A stretch of DNA of 64,000 nt from Malus domestica (Eukaryota; Streptophyta; Magnoliopsida; Rosales; Rosaceae), in assembly GCF_042453785.1 (NCBI RefSeq), contig NC_091661.1:28263501-28327500 (forward strand), written 5' to 3'. Each line of letters starts with the position of its first letter. Position 1 is the first letter of the stretch. Under the pieces are notes generated by a model, which worked only from the letters and a program-made list of their open reading frames with translations, had not been told where the DNA came from and ran no database searches. The position numbers and the translations under genes are program-made. Positions 1-10,938 of the stretch are shown piece after piece.

Positions 1-360
1 AGTTAGTAGAATTATCTAGATAACTCTAGCATGATGTTTCCATGCTTCTCCAAGGTTCCATCCATGCCTATAAAAGGAGAAGGCATCCACACCATTTGTA
101 TCAACCAATCAACCAAGTAACCAAGTAACCAACCAATCAATCAAGAAGGCAACCAAGTGAGAGTGAGAAGCAAGAATAGTCTTGTAGGAGTGTGAGTGAT
201 CTAGAGTGTGTCTCTAGAAAGTGAGTGAGTGTCATTGCTTCTAAGTTGTGTCCTTGTGAGTGTTGTAATATTTTGTGTGTGTAATAGAAGTAATTTGTTT
301 ACTTGTGTTGTCTCTCCAACACTTGTGTTAGAGTTGTGTACTCTAAGTTCTTCCCAACAC
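1..360 (+). repeat. Partial LTR (3' part), retrotransposon of unknown family
   Basis: The sequence looks like the promoter and downstream part of a plant LTR. A TATA-like box (CCTATAAAAG, 67-76) is followed by a low-complexity leader of short CCAA/CAAGT repeats and GTGAGTGT runs. A plausible CA end (CCCAACA) lies near 352-360. The 5' end is outside the window and no partner LTR is visible, so family and exact end are uncertain. Confidence 0.4.
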
Positions 361-499
361 TACTCTCATACAATATAGAAACCTACCCACAACTTGGATA
401 CTGATGTGGCGGAATTCCAATCCAATCCTGCATTTTGATGCATTTCTGCGTGATTATCTTGGAATTCTGCCACAATGGCATCCCCGTGGCAGGAAGTTG

Positions 500-712
500 T
501 TTCTCCTTATACACAATAAGCAATGCTATTGATGTAACAACCTCTTTTACAAGCTCTTGAATCACATTTTAGGCATTCCCCAACCGAATCATCAAGTTCA
601 CACCTTTATCCTTCAACGAGTTTCTCAAATCTTGCAAAGCAATCAAAACCGTTTCTTGCATTTTCTCGGGAAAACCTGCCCATTTTCCCTCCAATGAATC
701 CACCTATAGATA
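500..712 (-). pseudogene. Photolyase-domain fragment of a photolyase/alpha-beta-hydrolase fusion gene
   Basis: The - strand reads the photolyase N-terminal (Rossmann) segment, with VDSLEGKWAGFPEKMQ followed by ALQDLRNSLKDKGVNLMIR and NVIQELVKEV. This resembles the plant At4g25290-type protein, in which a DNA photolyase domain is fused to a C-terminal alpha/beta hydrolase. The frame is broken by a TAA at 569-571, where a Glu codon is expected before NVIQE. Similarity fades below about 520. Only this short part is present; the rest of this copy would lie left of the window. A hydrolase half of the same gene type is at 48.9-50.3 kb on the same strand but belongs to another copy. The family assignment comes from memory of the protein family. 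Confidence 0.55.
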
Positions 713-805
713 TAATCGTACATCACTATTTGTGTAAGAGTTTTTCATGCTTTCTTGTTTGTCATTTATGCGACTTAATCTTGTTCTTGGCAATATAAGT
801 TTACA

Positions 806-1098
806 CCCATTACCTACAAGGTGATTTTCTTTAAGCGTTTAGCATGGTCATATGGAGTGAATTCAAAATTAGTGTTGTCGACGGAGATGAGTTGCCTCTG
901 GTTGAGTAATTCCCAAGTCTCCTATTCTTCGTCTCCTCGAGACCCTCGGTACACCTGTATCACACACACGAACTTCTGACCAAATAATTTTCATAACTAT
1001 ACTCTTCACAAATCAGACACAAAGTTTGTATACCAACAGAAAATTAGTAATTTTTCCTGTGTCTTGTATTTGCAGAAGTTGAGAGATAATTAAGCAGG
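806..1098 (+). promoter_or_regulatory. HMA copy A 5' leader, truncated promoter
   Basis: From about 806 this matches the leader of the other HMA copies. It includes a pyrimidine-ending acceptor TTTGCAG (1070-1076) just upstream of the ATG, which suggests an intron in the 5' UTR. Upstream of 806 the sequence is unrelated to the other copies: the CT microsatellite and TATA-like box of copies C-E are missing, so copy A has probably lost its normal promoter. Confidence 0.5.
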
Positions 1099-2885
1099 AT
1101 GGCTTCTGCCCAGGGAAAAGAAAAGCCAGCAGCCATAAAGTTTCAGAAGAGCTACTTTGATGTGTTGGGGTTGTGCTGCTCATCAGAAGTTCCTATAATA
1201 GAGAATATCCTCAAGCCTCTTGAAGGTGTGAAAGAGGTTTCAGTGATTGTGCCTTCCAGAACTGTCATTGTTGTCCATGATAGCCTTCTCATTTCCCAGC
1301 TTCAAATCGGTAATATATTCTCTTAAATAATTTTACACCGGTTAATATTAGTATTTCCCCTTAATTCTCTAATATTTGTGCTAAAAATTGTTTATTTTTT
1401 TCTTAATAGTTGCACAACAGAAAGCAAATAGTTTTGGGAAAATTAAAAAAAAAAAAGAACGATGGCAGTAGGTGGACGTGTACTTTTTCCGTTGTGGGGG
1501 AGTTATTAATCGGCATATCGTGTACCATTATGAATAAAAAAGATGGAACCGGATCCCCCCCTGATCCATATATATAATTATATATTGAGTCTGCTGAGTA
1601 GATGATTTGGACCGTTGAAATTTAATTCAACGACTACAACTATTATAATTTGCCCTCTGTTTGTACCATTATGAACCAAAAAGATGGAACCGGATCCTGT
1701 CATGATCCATATATATATTGAGCCTGCTGAGCAGGCTATCTGTACCGTTGAAATTTAATTCAACGACTACAACTATTATAATTTTTAAAGGGTCATTTAT
1801 CTGTAGCTGTTGGATCAAATTTCAATGGTCCAATCGCATGCTCACCTGATTCAGTATATATAAATCCGGAGAGGATCCGGTTCCCAAAAAGATAGAGACG
1901 AGCATGCCTTGTATGTTTTTCTTTACCCAACTTTCACGTACTATTTTACTTTCTTTTTCATCACCCACTACGATATCCGACCAAATTATACAAAATAAAA
2001 GTATTTCAGATAATTTCCCATTTTCTAGGTGCTTTCTGCAGTTTTTATGATGAGTTTGTAGCAAAAAAAATCTTACGAACTCGTTCTACGTAACTTTTTT
2101 CACTGTTTTTTTATTTTATTTTTGTTGTTGAACTTCTTTGAACGTTTCTTTGGTTTCACAATTTACTATGTATAATATATTTAAAAATAGCTTTCAGTTG
2201 TGGCTAATTCGTTGTATGTTTCACCTTACACTATATAATACCAAATCGTTTTACACCCCTTTGGTGTGAATCTTGAGACTCATTGACCATGAGGAAAAGG
2301 ACATTAGTTGACTTAAAATAAAAAAGTTCAAGCTATTTATTCGAAAATAAAATAAAGTATGCTCAGTGCTTTTAGCCGGCCTCTCATACACTCTTTTATC
2401 TTAAGACAAATGCACAAGTTTTTCAATCTCTGTTATTACTTATAAGGATAAAATTCTTTTGTTTTGCCCCATCAGATAACATTTAGAAACATTGAAAATT
2501 GAAGGAAAATTAATACGACAGCAAACTCACATGAATGGATATCGAAAAACTGATAGGGCAACATAAACAAATTTATTTTTCCTTGAGGAAATTGCCCTTT
2601 TGATTTGTTATTTCATGGACAGTTAAGGCACTAAACCAAGCAAGGCTAGAAGCAAATGTGAGAGTGTATGGGGCAGGGGACATTTACAAGAAAACGTGGC
2701 CAAGTCCATATGCAATTGGTAGTGGCGTGTTACTGGTTCTATCATTTCTCAAGTACGCATATCGGCCATTAGGGTGGTTGGCCTTGGAGCCGTGGCCGTT
2801 GGCATTTTCCCCGTTGCTTTGAAATATTTTGCGTCTATTCGGAATTTCAGGTTTCATGACATCAACATTCTTGTTATCATTGCCG
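1099..2885 (+). pseudogene. HMA copy A: exons 1-2 of a heavy-metal P1B-ATPase, frameshifted
   Basis: Exon 1 (1099-1309) starts with ATG and encodes the N-terminal HMA metal-binding domain, with the plant motif GLCCSSE and the conserved [16 protein letters not shown] strand. The donor GTAATA follows the first base of a Val codon. Exon 2 (2623-2885) resumes with [15 protein letters not shown] and encodes the first two membrane helices. One C is missing in the run at about 2782 (GGCCTTGG versus GGCCCTTGG in the other copies), which shifts the frame. Exons 3 and later are absent: the copy ends at the shared junction at 3571/3572. Plant HMA2/3/4 proteins export Zn/Cd across membranes; this copy cannot make one. 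Confidence 0.8.
1540..1890. repeat. Fold-back (inverted-repeat) element in HMA intron 1, copy A
   Basis: The ends are inverted copies: GATGGAACCGGATCC on the left and GGATCCGGTTCCC on the right. Between them, internal arms with GTTGAAATTTAATTCAACG and GCTGAGCAGGC motifs are themselves inverted. Related versions sit at the same place in copies B-E, so the insertion predates the duplications. It looks like a composite MITE. Confidence 0.6.
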
Positions 2886-2974
2886 GTGAGTCAATACTTG
2901 GTCTTAATCATTGCGTTAGTTATATGAAATTATCATATAAACATTGAAGAACACTGTACACATGACTGTCAGTC

Positions 2975-3173
2975 GGATCAGGATCCTCTCCTGAGCAAAT
3001 GGAGAGGATCCTCCTGAGCGGGCTTATCGGGCCGTTCAAAATTTATCCAACGGCTACAAACAGGGGGCTCCACTAAAAGTTATAATAATTGTAGCCGTTG
3101 CATAAAATTTGAATGGCTCGATGGACCTGGTCAGGAGGATCCTCTCAATTTGCTCAGGAGAGGATCCTGATCC
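2975..3173. mobile_element. 199-bp MITE (Mutator-like) in intron 2, copy A only
   Basis: The ends GGATCAGGATCCTCTCCTGA and its inverse TCAGGAGAGGATCCTGATCC form a perfect terminal inverted repeat. It is flanked by a 9-bp duplication CTGTCAGTC (2966-2974 and 3174-3182), as expected for MULE-type insertion. Copies B-E have the empty site with a single CTGTCAGTC. Confidence 0.85.
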
Positions 3174-3571
3174 CTGTCAGTCAATCATCTATCACGAGAA
3201 TAATATTTAATGTGATACAATCATCTCTCCCACTTTAAAGTTACTCATCAAATTATATTTTCTACACTCCAAAATTTTGCTACCACTTATCTACTCATTT
3301 CTTTGTCAGCTACTTTATAAAAATGATTACAAAAATTAGCTATAAAAAATTATAAGTAAAATGTCGTATTAAATAAATCTAGGCCGTCTTGTTCTTATTG
3401 CAAATTGGATTAGTTTTGGTCACTAAATTGTGATTGTTGTTCGTATCGTTATATATTGTAGAACCTTAACGGTTTATCCTTTTGTTTTGTTTTTCTCCGT
3501 TGCAAGGATGTTTAAGAAAAAGACTTTACTGAGACCTTTTGTGATAAAACCTCATACCTGACGGATTGCAG

Positions 3572-3639
3572 GTGGTAATTACCAAGTTGGGGACAATATC
3601 GGTGTTGTTGGAAATGAGCCGTATGGTCCGTCTCTTTGA
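3572..3639 (+). other. Captured terminal exon-like segment fused downstream of HMA copy A
   Basis: An acceptor (GATTGCAG) precedes a short reading frame beginning [14 protein letters not shown] if spliced to HMA exon 2, ending in TGA at 3637-3639. The same segment lies at 21449, 26235 and 58147. I do not recognise the source gene. An alternative frame ([13 protein letters not shown]) is also open. Confidence 0.35.
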
Positions 3640-3904
3640 TAATTCTATCGTATCAAGAAATGTACACAAATATGAACAAAAAAAAAATCTCAAACCCTTA
3701 ATAATCCGATGTGAAATAATGTGGTAGGATGACCTTCAACTGCCAAAATATGATAATAGTTGCTAATATTCAAAGTTTCACATTCATGGGCCATACGGTA
3801 TAAATGCAAATAAAAGGGTAGTTTCAATAATGCAGCAAAACACAAGGGCAGTTACGACACTTTATTTCATGGGGGCATTGCTAATATTTCTCTATTTTAT
3901 ATAC

Positions 3905-4814
3905 GAGTGCTACTACACCCACTCCAATGTCTTATTTTTCCACCCCAGTTTTTATTAAATTGTTAATGACTAATTTATCCTCTCATAAAATGACATATAA
4001 GGACATGCAAAAAGGCAATGCTTCCGTTTCAGTCTCCTTCGAGCTCTCTCAATCATTTTTGAAACTCTAACCTCCATATTAATGGACAATGCAATTGTGA
4101 TCAAGGTTATGAAATGGACTGGATCCTGTGGACAGGTGACTCAAGTGAAGGTCAAGTTTCTATTACTTTGTGTCGGTGAATGGCGAGGAGAGAGGAAGGG
4201 GATGAGGCATTTGGAGGGAAGGCGATTATTGTGGATTGAGATGCCATTGCAGCTGCCACTGCCAAACCCACTAGGCGGTGCTAGGAGGTGGTATCTTTGA
4301 TTGGGATTGGGATTTGATTTGGATTTGGAGGGTGGACAAATCCATTGGCAACCAGTTTTGATTCCATTTTTGGTACTTCGTTTCTTGCCTTGCCTTCGCC
4401 TACATTTGCTTCTGTGGCTCTGGGCACTTGGGCACTAGCCAAGCAGCAGAGCATGCAAATTGCAATGGAAGTGCAAAGTAAGTGTATGATTGTATCAAAA
4501 GTGACGGGTGAGCTCGGCTTTTTCCTTTCTATTTTGTTTCAAAATTATTTCATATTTGGAAATTCAAAGAATTGAAAATAGAATGGAGGACATGTTACTG
4601 GAAGTCTAGAAGGAAATCAAGCATTGATATGATAGTATCTGGGGTTTTAAGCGATCAATAATGATGGGATATGAGGCCATTGAGCAGGGTGTAAGGGCGC
4701 TTTGGGAATAACAGTGGGTGGAAAAATAGTATGGTTTTCTTTTTACTTTTCTTGGTGGGTGGGAATATAAAGTGGGTGGGAAGATAAGATATTGGGGTGG
4801 GTATAACACCACTC
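3905..4814. mobile_element. 910-bp non-autonomous TIR element (Mutator-like), unit B
   Basis: Long imperfect terminal inverted repeats (GAGTGCTACTACACCCACTC at the left, GGGTGGGTATAACACCACTC at the right, extending about 40 bp) flank about 830 bp. The 9-bp flanks are TTTATATAC and TTTATATAT, a one-mismatch target duplication that is exact in other copies' left flank. The interior holds two short open frames (4082-4300; 4345-4575) that I do not recognise and that may be captured host sequence. Counterparts are at 21841, 27080 and 58539. Confidence 0.7.
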
Positions 4815-5423
4815 TTTATATATATATATATATATATATTGTTTTTTTTTTAATTCAAAAGTATAAACACAATTCTCTTTAGCTTTTCAATTAATTCAAC
4901 CCCTCTCTGGTATTTCCCCTTTAGAAATTAATAATTGCAAAACAAAGAGACATACGATATTGAGTATAAAATAGTGTTTGACAAAAATATCTAAAGAGGG
5001 GATGAGGAGGGGTTCTTACTGCTAACAATTCCCTTAAAAATGGTGCGGCAATCATAAGAGAGAAGGGCGCAAGTGGGGCTTTCCTATGGGAAAATGCACG
5101 CTGTCACATGGCCATGCCATATTTTACCTTCCAGAGTTACCACAAACCTTACTTTTTCCAGGAAAATTTTCATTTTCTAGGAAAAGTTTTCATTTTCTGT
5201 ATCTTGAGAGATCATTCCGTTACTGATTTTCTCTACACATAATCTTGATTTGTCTACTTGGTTTAGAGCAGTTTTAGTTCATTTGGCTTACTACATTACT
5301 TGCCGTTGAGGGTGTACTTGCGAAATCAGTTATAATACAACATTAGCTTACTACATTACTTACGGTTGAGGGTTTACTTGCTAAATCAGTTAGAGTGGCC
5401 ATCTCATCAGTTTAAGCACAGAT
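4815..5423. other. HMA unit B upstream region
   Basis: It contains an (AT)n tract at 4819-4839 and a sequence shared by units C-E. At about 5286-5396 there is a pair of direct repeats, each starting GCTTACTACATTACTTGC and ending in a CTAAATCAGTTA motif. The TATA-like box, CT repeat and leader of the other copies are deleted here (see copy B). Confidence 0.5.
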
Positions 5424-7169
5424 GCTACTTTGATGTGTTGGGGTTGTGCTGCTCATCAGAAGTTCCTCTGATAGAGAATATCCTCAAGCCTCTTGAAGGT
5501 GTGAAAGAGGTTTCAGTGATTGTGCCTTCCAGAACTGTCATTGTTGTACGTGATAGCCTTCTCATTTCCCAGCTTCAAATCGGTAATATATTCTCTTAAA
5601 TAATTTTACACCAGTTAAAATTAGTATTTCCCCTTAATTCTCTAATATTTGTGCTAAAAATTGGTTTTTTTTTCTTAATAGTTGCACAACAGAAAGCAAA
5701 TAGTTTTGGGAAAAAGAAAAAAAAAAGAACGATAGTAGTAGGTGGACGTGTACTTTTTCTGTTGTGGGAGAATTATTAATCGGCATATCGTGTACCATTA
5801 TGAATCAAAAAGATGGAACCGGATCCCCTCCTGATCCATATATATATATATATATACATATTGAGTCTGCTGAGCAAACGATCTACACCATTAAAATTTA
5901 ATTCAATGACTACAACTATTATAATTTTTAGAGGGCCCTCTGTTTGTACCATTATGAACCAAAAAGATGGAATCGGATCCTCTCATGATCCATATATATA
6001 TTGAGCCTGCTGAGCAGGCGATTTGGACCGTTGAAATTTAATTCAACGGCTACAACTATTATAATTTTTAGGAGGTCATTTATTTGTAGCTGTTGGATCA
6101 AATTTCAACGGTCTGATCGCCTGCTCAGCAGATTTAGTATATATGAATCCGAAGAGGATCTGGTTCCCAAAAAGATAGAGACGAGCATGCCTTGTATGTT
6201 TTTCTTTACCCAACTTTCACGTACTATTTTGCTTTCCTTTTCATCACCCACTACGATATCCGGCCAAATTATACAAAATAAAAGTATTTCAGATAATTTC
6301 CCATTTTCTAGGTGCTTTCTGCAGTTTTTATGATGAGTTTGTAGCAAAAAAAATCTTACGAACTCGTTCTACGTAACTTTTTTCACTGTTTATTTTATTT
6401 TATTTTTGTTGTCGAACTTCTTTGAACGTTTCTTTGGTTTCACAATTTACTATGTATAATATACTTAAAAATAGCTTTCAGTTGTGGTTAATTCGTTGTA
6501 CGTTTCACCTTACACTATATAATACTAAATCGTTTTACACCCCTTTGGTGTGAATCTTGAGTCTCCTTGACCATGAGGAAAAGGACATTAGTTGACTTAA
6601 AATAAAAAAGTTCAAGCTATTTATTCGAAAATAAAATAAAGTATGCTCAGTGCATTTAGCCGGCCTCTCACACACTCTTTTATCTTAATACAAATGCACA
6701 AGTTTTTCAATCTCCGTTATTACTTATAAGGAAAAAGTTCTTTTGTTTTGCCCCATCAGATAACATTTAGAAACATTGAAAATTGAAGGAAAATTAATAC
6801 GATAGCAAACTCACATGAATGGATATCGAAAAACTGATAGGGCAACAGAAACAAATTTATTCTTCCTTGAGGAAATTGCCCTTTTGATCTGTTATTTCAT
6901 GGACAGTTAAGGCACTAAACTAAGCAAGGCTAGAAGCAAATGTGAGAGTGTATGGGGCAGGGGACATTTACAAGAAAACGTGGCCAAGTCCATATGCAAT
7001 TGGTAGTGGCGTGTTACTGGTTCTATCATTTCTCAAGTACGCATATCGGCCATTGGGGTGGTTGGCCCTTGGAGCCGTGGCCGTTGGCATTTTCCCCGTT
7101 GCTTTGAACGTTTTGCGTCTATTCGGAATTTCAGGTTTCATGACATCAACATTCTTGTTATCATTGCCG
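5424..7169 (+). pseudogene. HMA copy B: exons 1-2, start deleted, nonsense and frameshift
   Basis: Compared with copy C, about 660 bp between GATGCTA and GCTACTTTGATG are missing, with GCTA left once at the joint. This removes the promoter, the ATG and about 20 codons, so exon 1 remains only at 5424-5582. Exon 2 (6907-7169) has CAA changed to TAA at 6921-6923 (ALN-stop-ARLEA). One A is also missing at about 7107 (TTGAACG versus TTGAAACG), which shifts the frame after the second membrane helix. His-to-Arg is seen in the VVHDSL strand. No later exon follows; intron 2 is cut by element I at 7652. Clearly dead. Confidence 0.85.
5806..6173. repeat. Fold-back element in HMA intron 1, copy B
   Basis: Same element as at 1540-1890: GATGGAACCGGATCC at the left, GGATCTGGTTCCC at the right, with (AT)n at the first loop. 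The short open frames on both strands here are artefacts of the inverted repeat. Confidence 0.55.
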
Positions 7170-7651
7170 GTGAGTCAATACTTGGTCTTAATCATTGCGT
7201 TAGTTATATGAAATTATCATATAAACATTGAAGTACACTGTACACATGACTGTCAGTCAATCATCTATCACAAGAAAAATACTTAATGTGATACAATCAT
7301 CTCTCCCACTTTAAAGTTACTCGTCAAATTATATTTTCTACACTCCAAAATTTTGGTACCACTTATCTACTCATTTCTTTGTCAGCTACTTTATAAAAAT
7401 GATTACAAAAATTAGCTATAAAAAATTATAAGTAAAATGTCGTATTAAATAAATCTAGGCCGTCTTGTTCTTATTGCAAATTGGATTAGTTTTGGTCACT
7501 AAATTGTGATTGTTGTTCGTATCGTTATATATTGTAGAACCTTAACGGTTTGTCCTTTTGTTTTGTTTTCCTCCGTTGCAAGGATGTTTAAGAAAAAGAC
7601 TTTACCGATGTCTTTTGTGATAAAACCCCATACCTGACGGATTGTGCAGGT

Positions 7652-7888
7652 TGTGGAGCCAAAAATATTCACAAGGCGACATGTGGATTTTTCACAAAAG
7701 AAGACAAAACTACCCTTGGAGCATACCGGGATCCTTACGCGCAAGCAACGGACAATTATCCCTCAACCAAGTCAAAAGTGCCCAAAATAGATATCAACTT
7801 AAAACCTAATTTATTCATATATTTCCTATTTCATTATTTAGCTAATCAATTAGCTAAATACTATACTTATTCCATAATTCCTAAAACA
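7652..7888 (+). repeat. Element I 5' LTR, first part (interrupted by Helitron)
   Basis: It starts TGTGGAGCCAAAAATATTC and matches the 3' LTR at 20683. It is interrupted after AAAACA at 7888, and the sequence resumes at 14547 with TTCCTTCT. The uninterrupted LTRs at 20683, 50328 and 57382 read AAAACATTCCTTCT and prove the empty site. Confidence 0.9.
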
Positions 7889-8099
7889 TTACTTTAGTCT
7901 AAAGAAAGCATTGCAATTGGCACTGTTCTTTACTGTTCATTATTTTTGGACCCCAATTTCACTCTATTTACGGACTTGCCATTCACTAAGGATTTCGGCT
8001 GGGCTTTTTTCTTTTCAGATTTAGTTGTATGGGCTTTTGCGGGTTTGGGCTGTGACTGGGTTGGTGGGTTTTGTTTGTGGTTGGGTTTTTCGGATGGAT

Positions 8100-8345
8100 G
8101 GCGACACGGGCAGGCCTAGCCTGCAACGATGCCAGCGAGAAGAGATGGAAGGTGTCGTGTGATGCGAGAGAGAGAAGAGAGAGAGGAGTCGTCCGATGGC
8201 AGAGAGAAGAAAGAGGGGTCGTGCGATGCCAGAGAGAAGAGAGAGCAGGACTCCTGGAAGGAAAAATTGGAGGAGAGAGGGAGGGGTAGGATGAGCAAAG
8301 CAATAGGTAGGGCTGCCCGGAATTTGGCTTTTCTTTTTTCTCGAT
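8100..8345. repeat. Purine-rich low-complexity tract inside the Helitron
   Basis: GAGAGA/GATGC-rich imperfect repeats (CGTGCGATGCCAGAGAGAAG-like) give overlapping open frames on both strands with Arg/Glu- or Ser-rich translations. I see no recognisable protein and consider it non-coding or a captured 5' UTR. Confidence 0.4.
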
Positions 8346-10369
8346 GAGGTATGCTTAGAGAAGCGGTGAGGCATGAAGGGACGCCCAAACCGAGGGTTGG
8401 TTTCAGAGATTTGGTTCCAGCTGGAAGCTATCTCTGCAAGCATTGATGAGGATTTCTCCCAACTGGCAGCTTGAATTCCTTTCAAAGCTAAGTGTCCATT
8501 TTGAACCGAATTTTCCCTTATTTCACTGTTTCTGGTTTGAACCTGCTTAGAAACCTATTTGTTTTCCTGCTTTGTTTTCTGTCTGGTTCTGGTTCGGTTA
8601 TTCAACTTTTAGTTGGGAGTGCAAGATATTTTTTAAATTATTAAATTGGGACAGAAAAACAGATATTTTGTGCTGCTTTCTTCACTGTCTGATAATACCA
8701 CTTGCTCTTCCTTTCTCTTTTTCTTCCTGTTGTGTTGGTCTTTCAGTATTATAGCTTCTCTGCAGAAATCAAACTGTATGCAATTTGCTCCTTTTTGTTC
8801 ATTACCCTATTATTTGGTTCCTCTTTTTTTTGTTCATGGCTTATTGTTTTTTGTTGTGGTGATGACCGTGTGAATTAAATACTCAGTTATCCATTCCTCT
8901 AAAATACATGATGCGTCTGATTCTTTTTCGTTCACAGATGATGGTGCATGGTTGAGGTTTATATGCTATCCCTCTGTTGGTTGTTTTATGATTGTAATTT
9001 TTTGTTTTAAAACGTGTATGTTGTGTGTGATGTACAAATTAGAGCAGAGGTTTGTACATGCGGTTTTAAATTGAGGGGGAGCCATAATTTTGTTATCAGA
9101 AAAAAATTTGATTGAGGTTTCATCTGGTTGTGTTACGGTTGCACAATCTGTGGTTCGCAGCGACTGTGATCATTTCCTGACAAATGTATGGAGCTGTGTT
9201 CTTTTTGTTGGGGAATTATGGTTGGTGATATTAACAATGGATTGAGTCTTTCTGTTTGGTATGATTATATCGTTGAACAAGCATGGTTTTAAAGTGGATG
9301 CAGATGACAATTTTGTTTGCACGAGAAAATGGTTGAGTTAGTGGTTTTTAATCGTTTAATTGTTGTGCCTTTGCTATGATCCCTGTTCCAGCGGTGTTTG
9401 ATTGGCGCAAATAGATTTTCATTGTTGTTTCTCAGCTGTTATTTTCGTTGCTGTTCTGTGAGTTAGTGTTAATGGCTTTGCTGTGTTTGCGATTTTCAGG
9501 AACTTGGATCGTTGGACATAGCACTTGGCCCTTTGGCTTTTGAGGTATATTTATTTGCGGTTGTTATGGTGGAATGTGCAATCGTTATGTCTTAAGTTGA
9601 GCCTGGTTCTTTAATAAAAACAACCAAATGTATTGACTTTTGCATGTGTTTTGCGTGAGAACACCAAGTTGTGATGTGTTCGTCGTTGTAAACATTATCA
9701 GCAACTTTGGCTTTTCATGTGTTCGCATGGTAAAAACGGCTAATATATTGAGTTTGAAAATAAGGGTTTGGGGTTCGCTATCTTTCCATATGTATAATTT
9801 TACCCCATTTTTCGTTTCTTTATAATTTCAATTATCTTTCAGCAACCTAATCACTAAGCTTATTAAATTCATTGACCAGGTGATTTTGGATTCAATCCAG
9901 AAGTTCCTATTTCTCAGATTGGTGTTGTCTGTTCCTTTGTGGTAGTGAGATTGGTAAATCATTGCATTTTACTAAAGTATTTGACCTGCGTGTTCTGAAC
10001 TTTTGAGCTCATTTCGTCTCTAAAATGTCCTCTTGGAGCTCTTACTGTGATTGTTCTTCTATTTCTTTTATTCAAAATGTTTTACATTTCTCATTTAATT
10101 GGTGTGCCATGCCCTACTTCAGTTTGTATTTTTTTTTTTTTTCGGTTATCATTTGCCATCTCACTTCAGTTTTAAGTGGTCATTTCACCTTAGTTTATTA
10201 GACCACAAAAGATGTTATTATGAGACCATTATATTGTAATTGATTCTGATGACGGAGGTTTATCGGAGATGAAGGCTAATGCTTAAGCTTTCAGTGGTTA
10301 ATATCTCTTGAAACTTTTGATTTCATTTATCTTATTGACCTTTTCTCTCTTTTTTTTTTCTCTCAACAG
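8346..10369. other. Helitron interior, intron-like DNA with one exon-like island
   Basis: T-rich sequence without a long frame. One island (about 9501-9544, after TTTTCAG and before GTATAT) reads ELGSLDIALGPLAFE with plausible splice borders. Source gene not recognised. Confidence 0.3.
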
Positions 10370-10514
10370 TTGGGATGAGTGGGTAGGGTTGGATCGTCTG
10401 ATGAAAAACACTGACGAGAATAAGAAGAAGCACGAGTACCTCAACCAGAAACAGGGAACAGACAAGAATGCAAAGCTAATACACACAACACATACTAAAC
10501 CAAAAAGTTATCAT
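10370..10514 (+). pseudogene. Captured MRG-family exon (chromodomain-proximal)
   Basis: After the acceptor CTCAACAG the frame reads WDEWVGLDRLMKNTDENKKK and then YLNQKQGTDKNAK. This is the conserved block after the chromodomain of plant MRG (MORF4-related) proteins, which read H3K36 methylation. The exon ends near the possible donor CATG|GTTGGG. The neighbouring upstream chromodomain exon is not seen. It is a gene fragment carried by the Helitron, not a working gene. Confidence 0.7.
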
Positions 10515-10897
10515 GGTTGGGTTTATCATCTTTTAACATTTCTTTTGTTGTTGCCCAATCATGAAATTTGGATTTATTCTTGAATGTTAGATGTAGGGTG
10601 TGGAATTCTAGCATGTGACATGAACCATCCTATTTTTCGGCGAGCTTTGGGGTTTAACGGTCCTACCCTTCATAGGGGTAAATATAATGGATATGGGATA
10701 CTGAAAAAGTAACAAGGTAGTTAACTAATTTACCAACATGCATTCTTCATTTACGATCATAACTTGAATACGGTTCTTGAATTAGGATGCCAAGTGGTTA
10801 GGTACTGAAAATATATCCTGTTATATTAACTTCTCTTGCAATTTGAAAGTGTATATAATCTGCATTGTTCTTACTGTTGGTATGAAATTATGTGCAG

Positions 10898-10938
10898 CGT
10901 CAAGAGGGAAGAAGCGAAAGAATGACTCTGTCTGTAAG
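10898..10938 (+). pseudogene. Captured MRG-family exon (basic linker)
   Basis: Between the acceptor TGTGCAG and the donor GTATAC the frame reads SRGKKRKNDSVCK. This matches the basic linker that follows the WDEW exon in plant MRG genes. It keeps the expected order and an intron of about 380 bp from the previous exon, so genomic DNA rather than cDNA was captured. Confidence 0.6.

Noticed and set aside
1822..2064. 80-codon - strand frame in HMA intron 1 (also at 6105-6347)
   Set aside because: Runs through the fold-back repeat and intron; closed or changed in copies C-E.
7986..8485. Overlapping open frames on both strands (up to 154 codons) in the Helitron
   Set aside because: Low-complexity GAGAGA tract; no recognisable domain.
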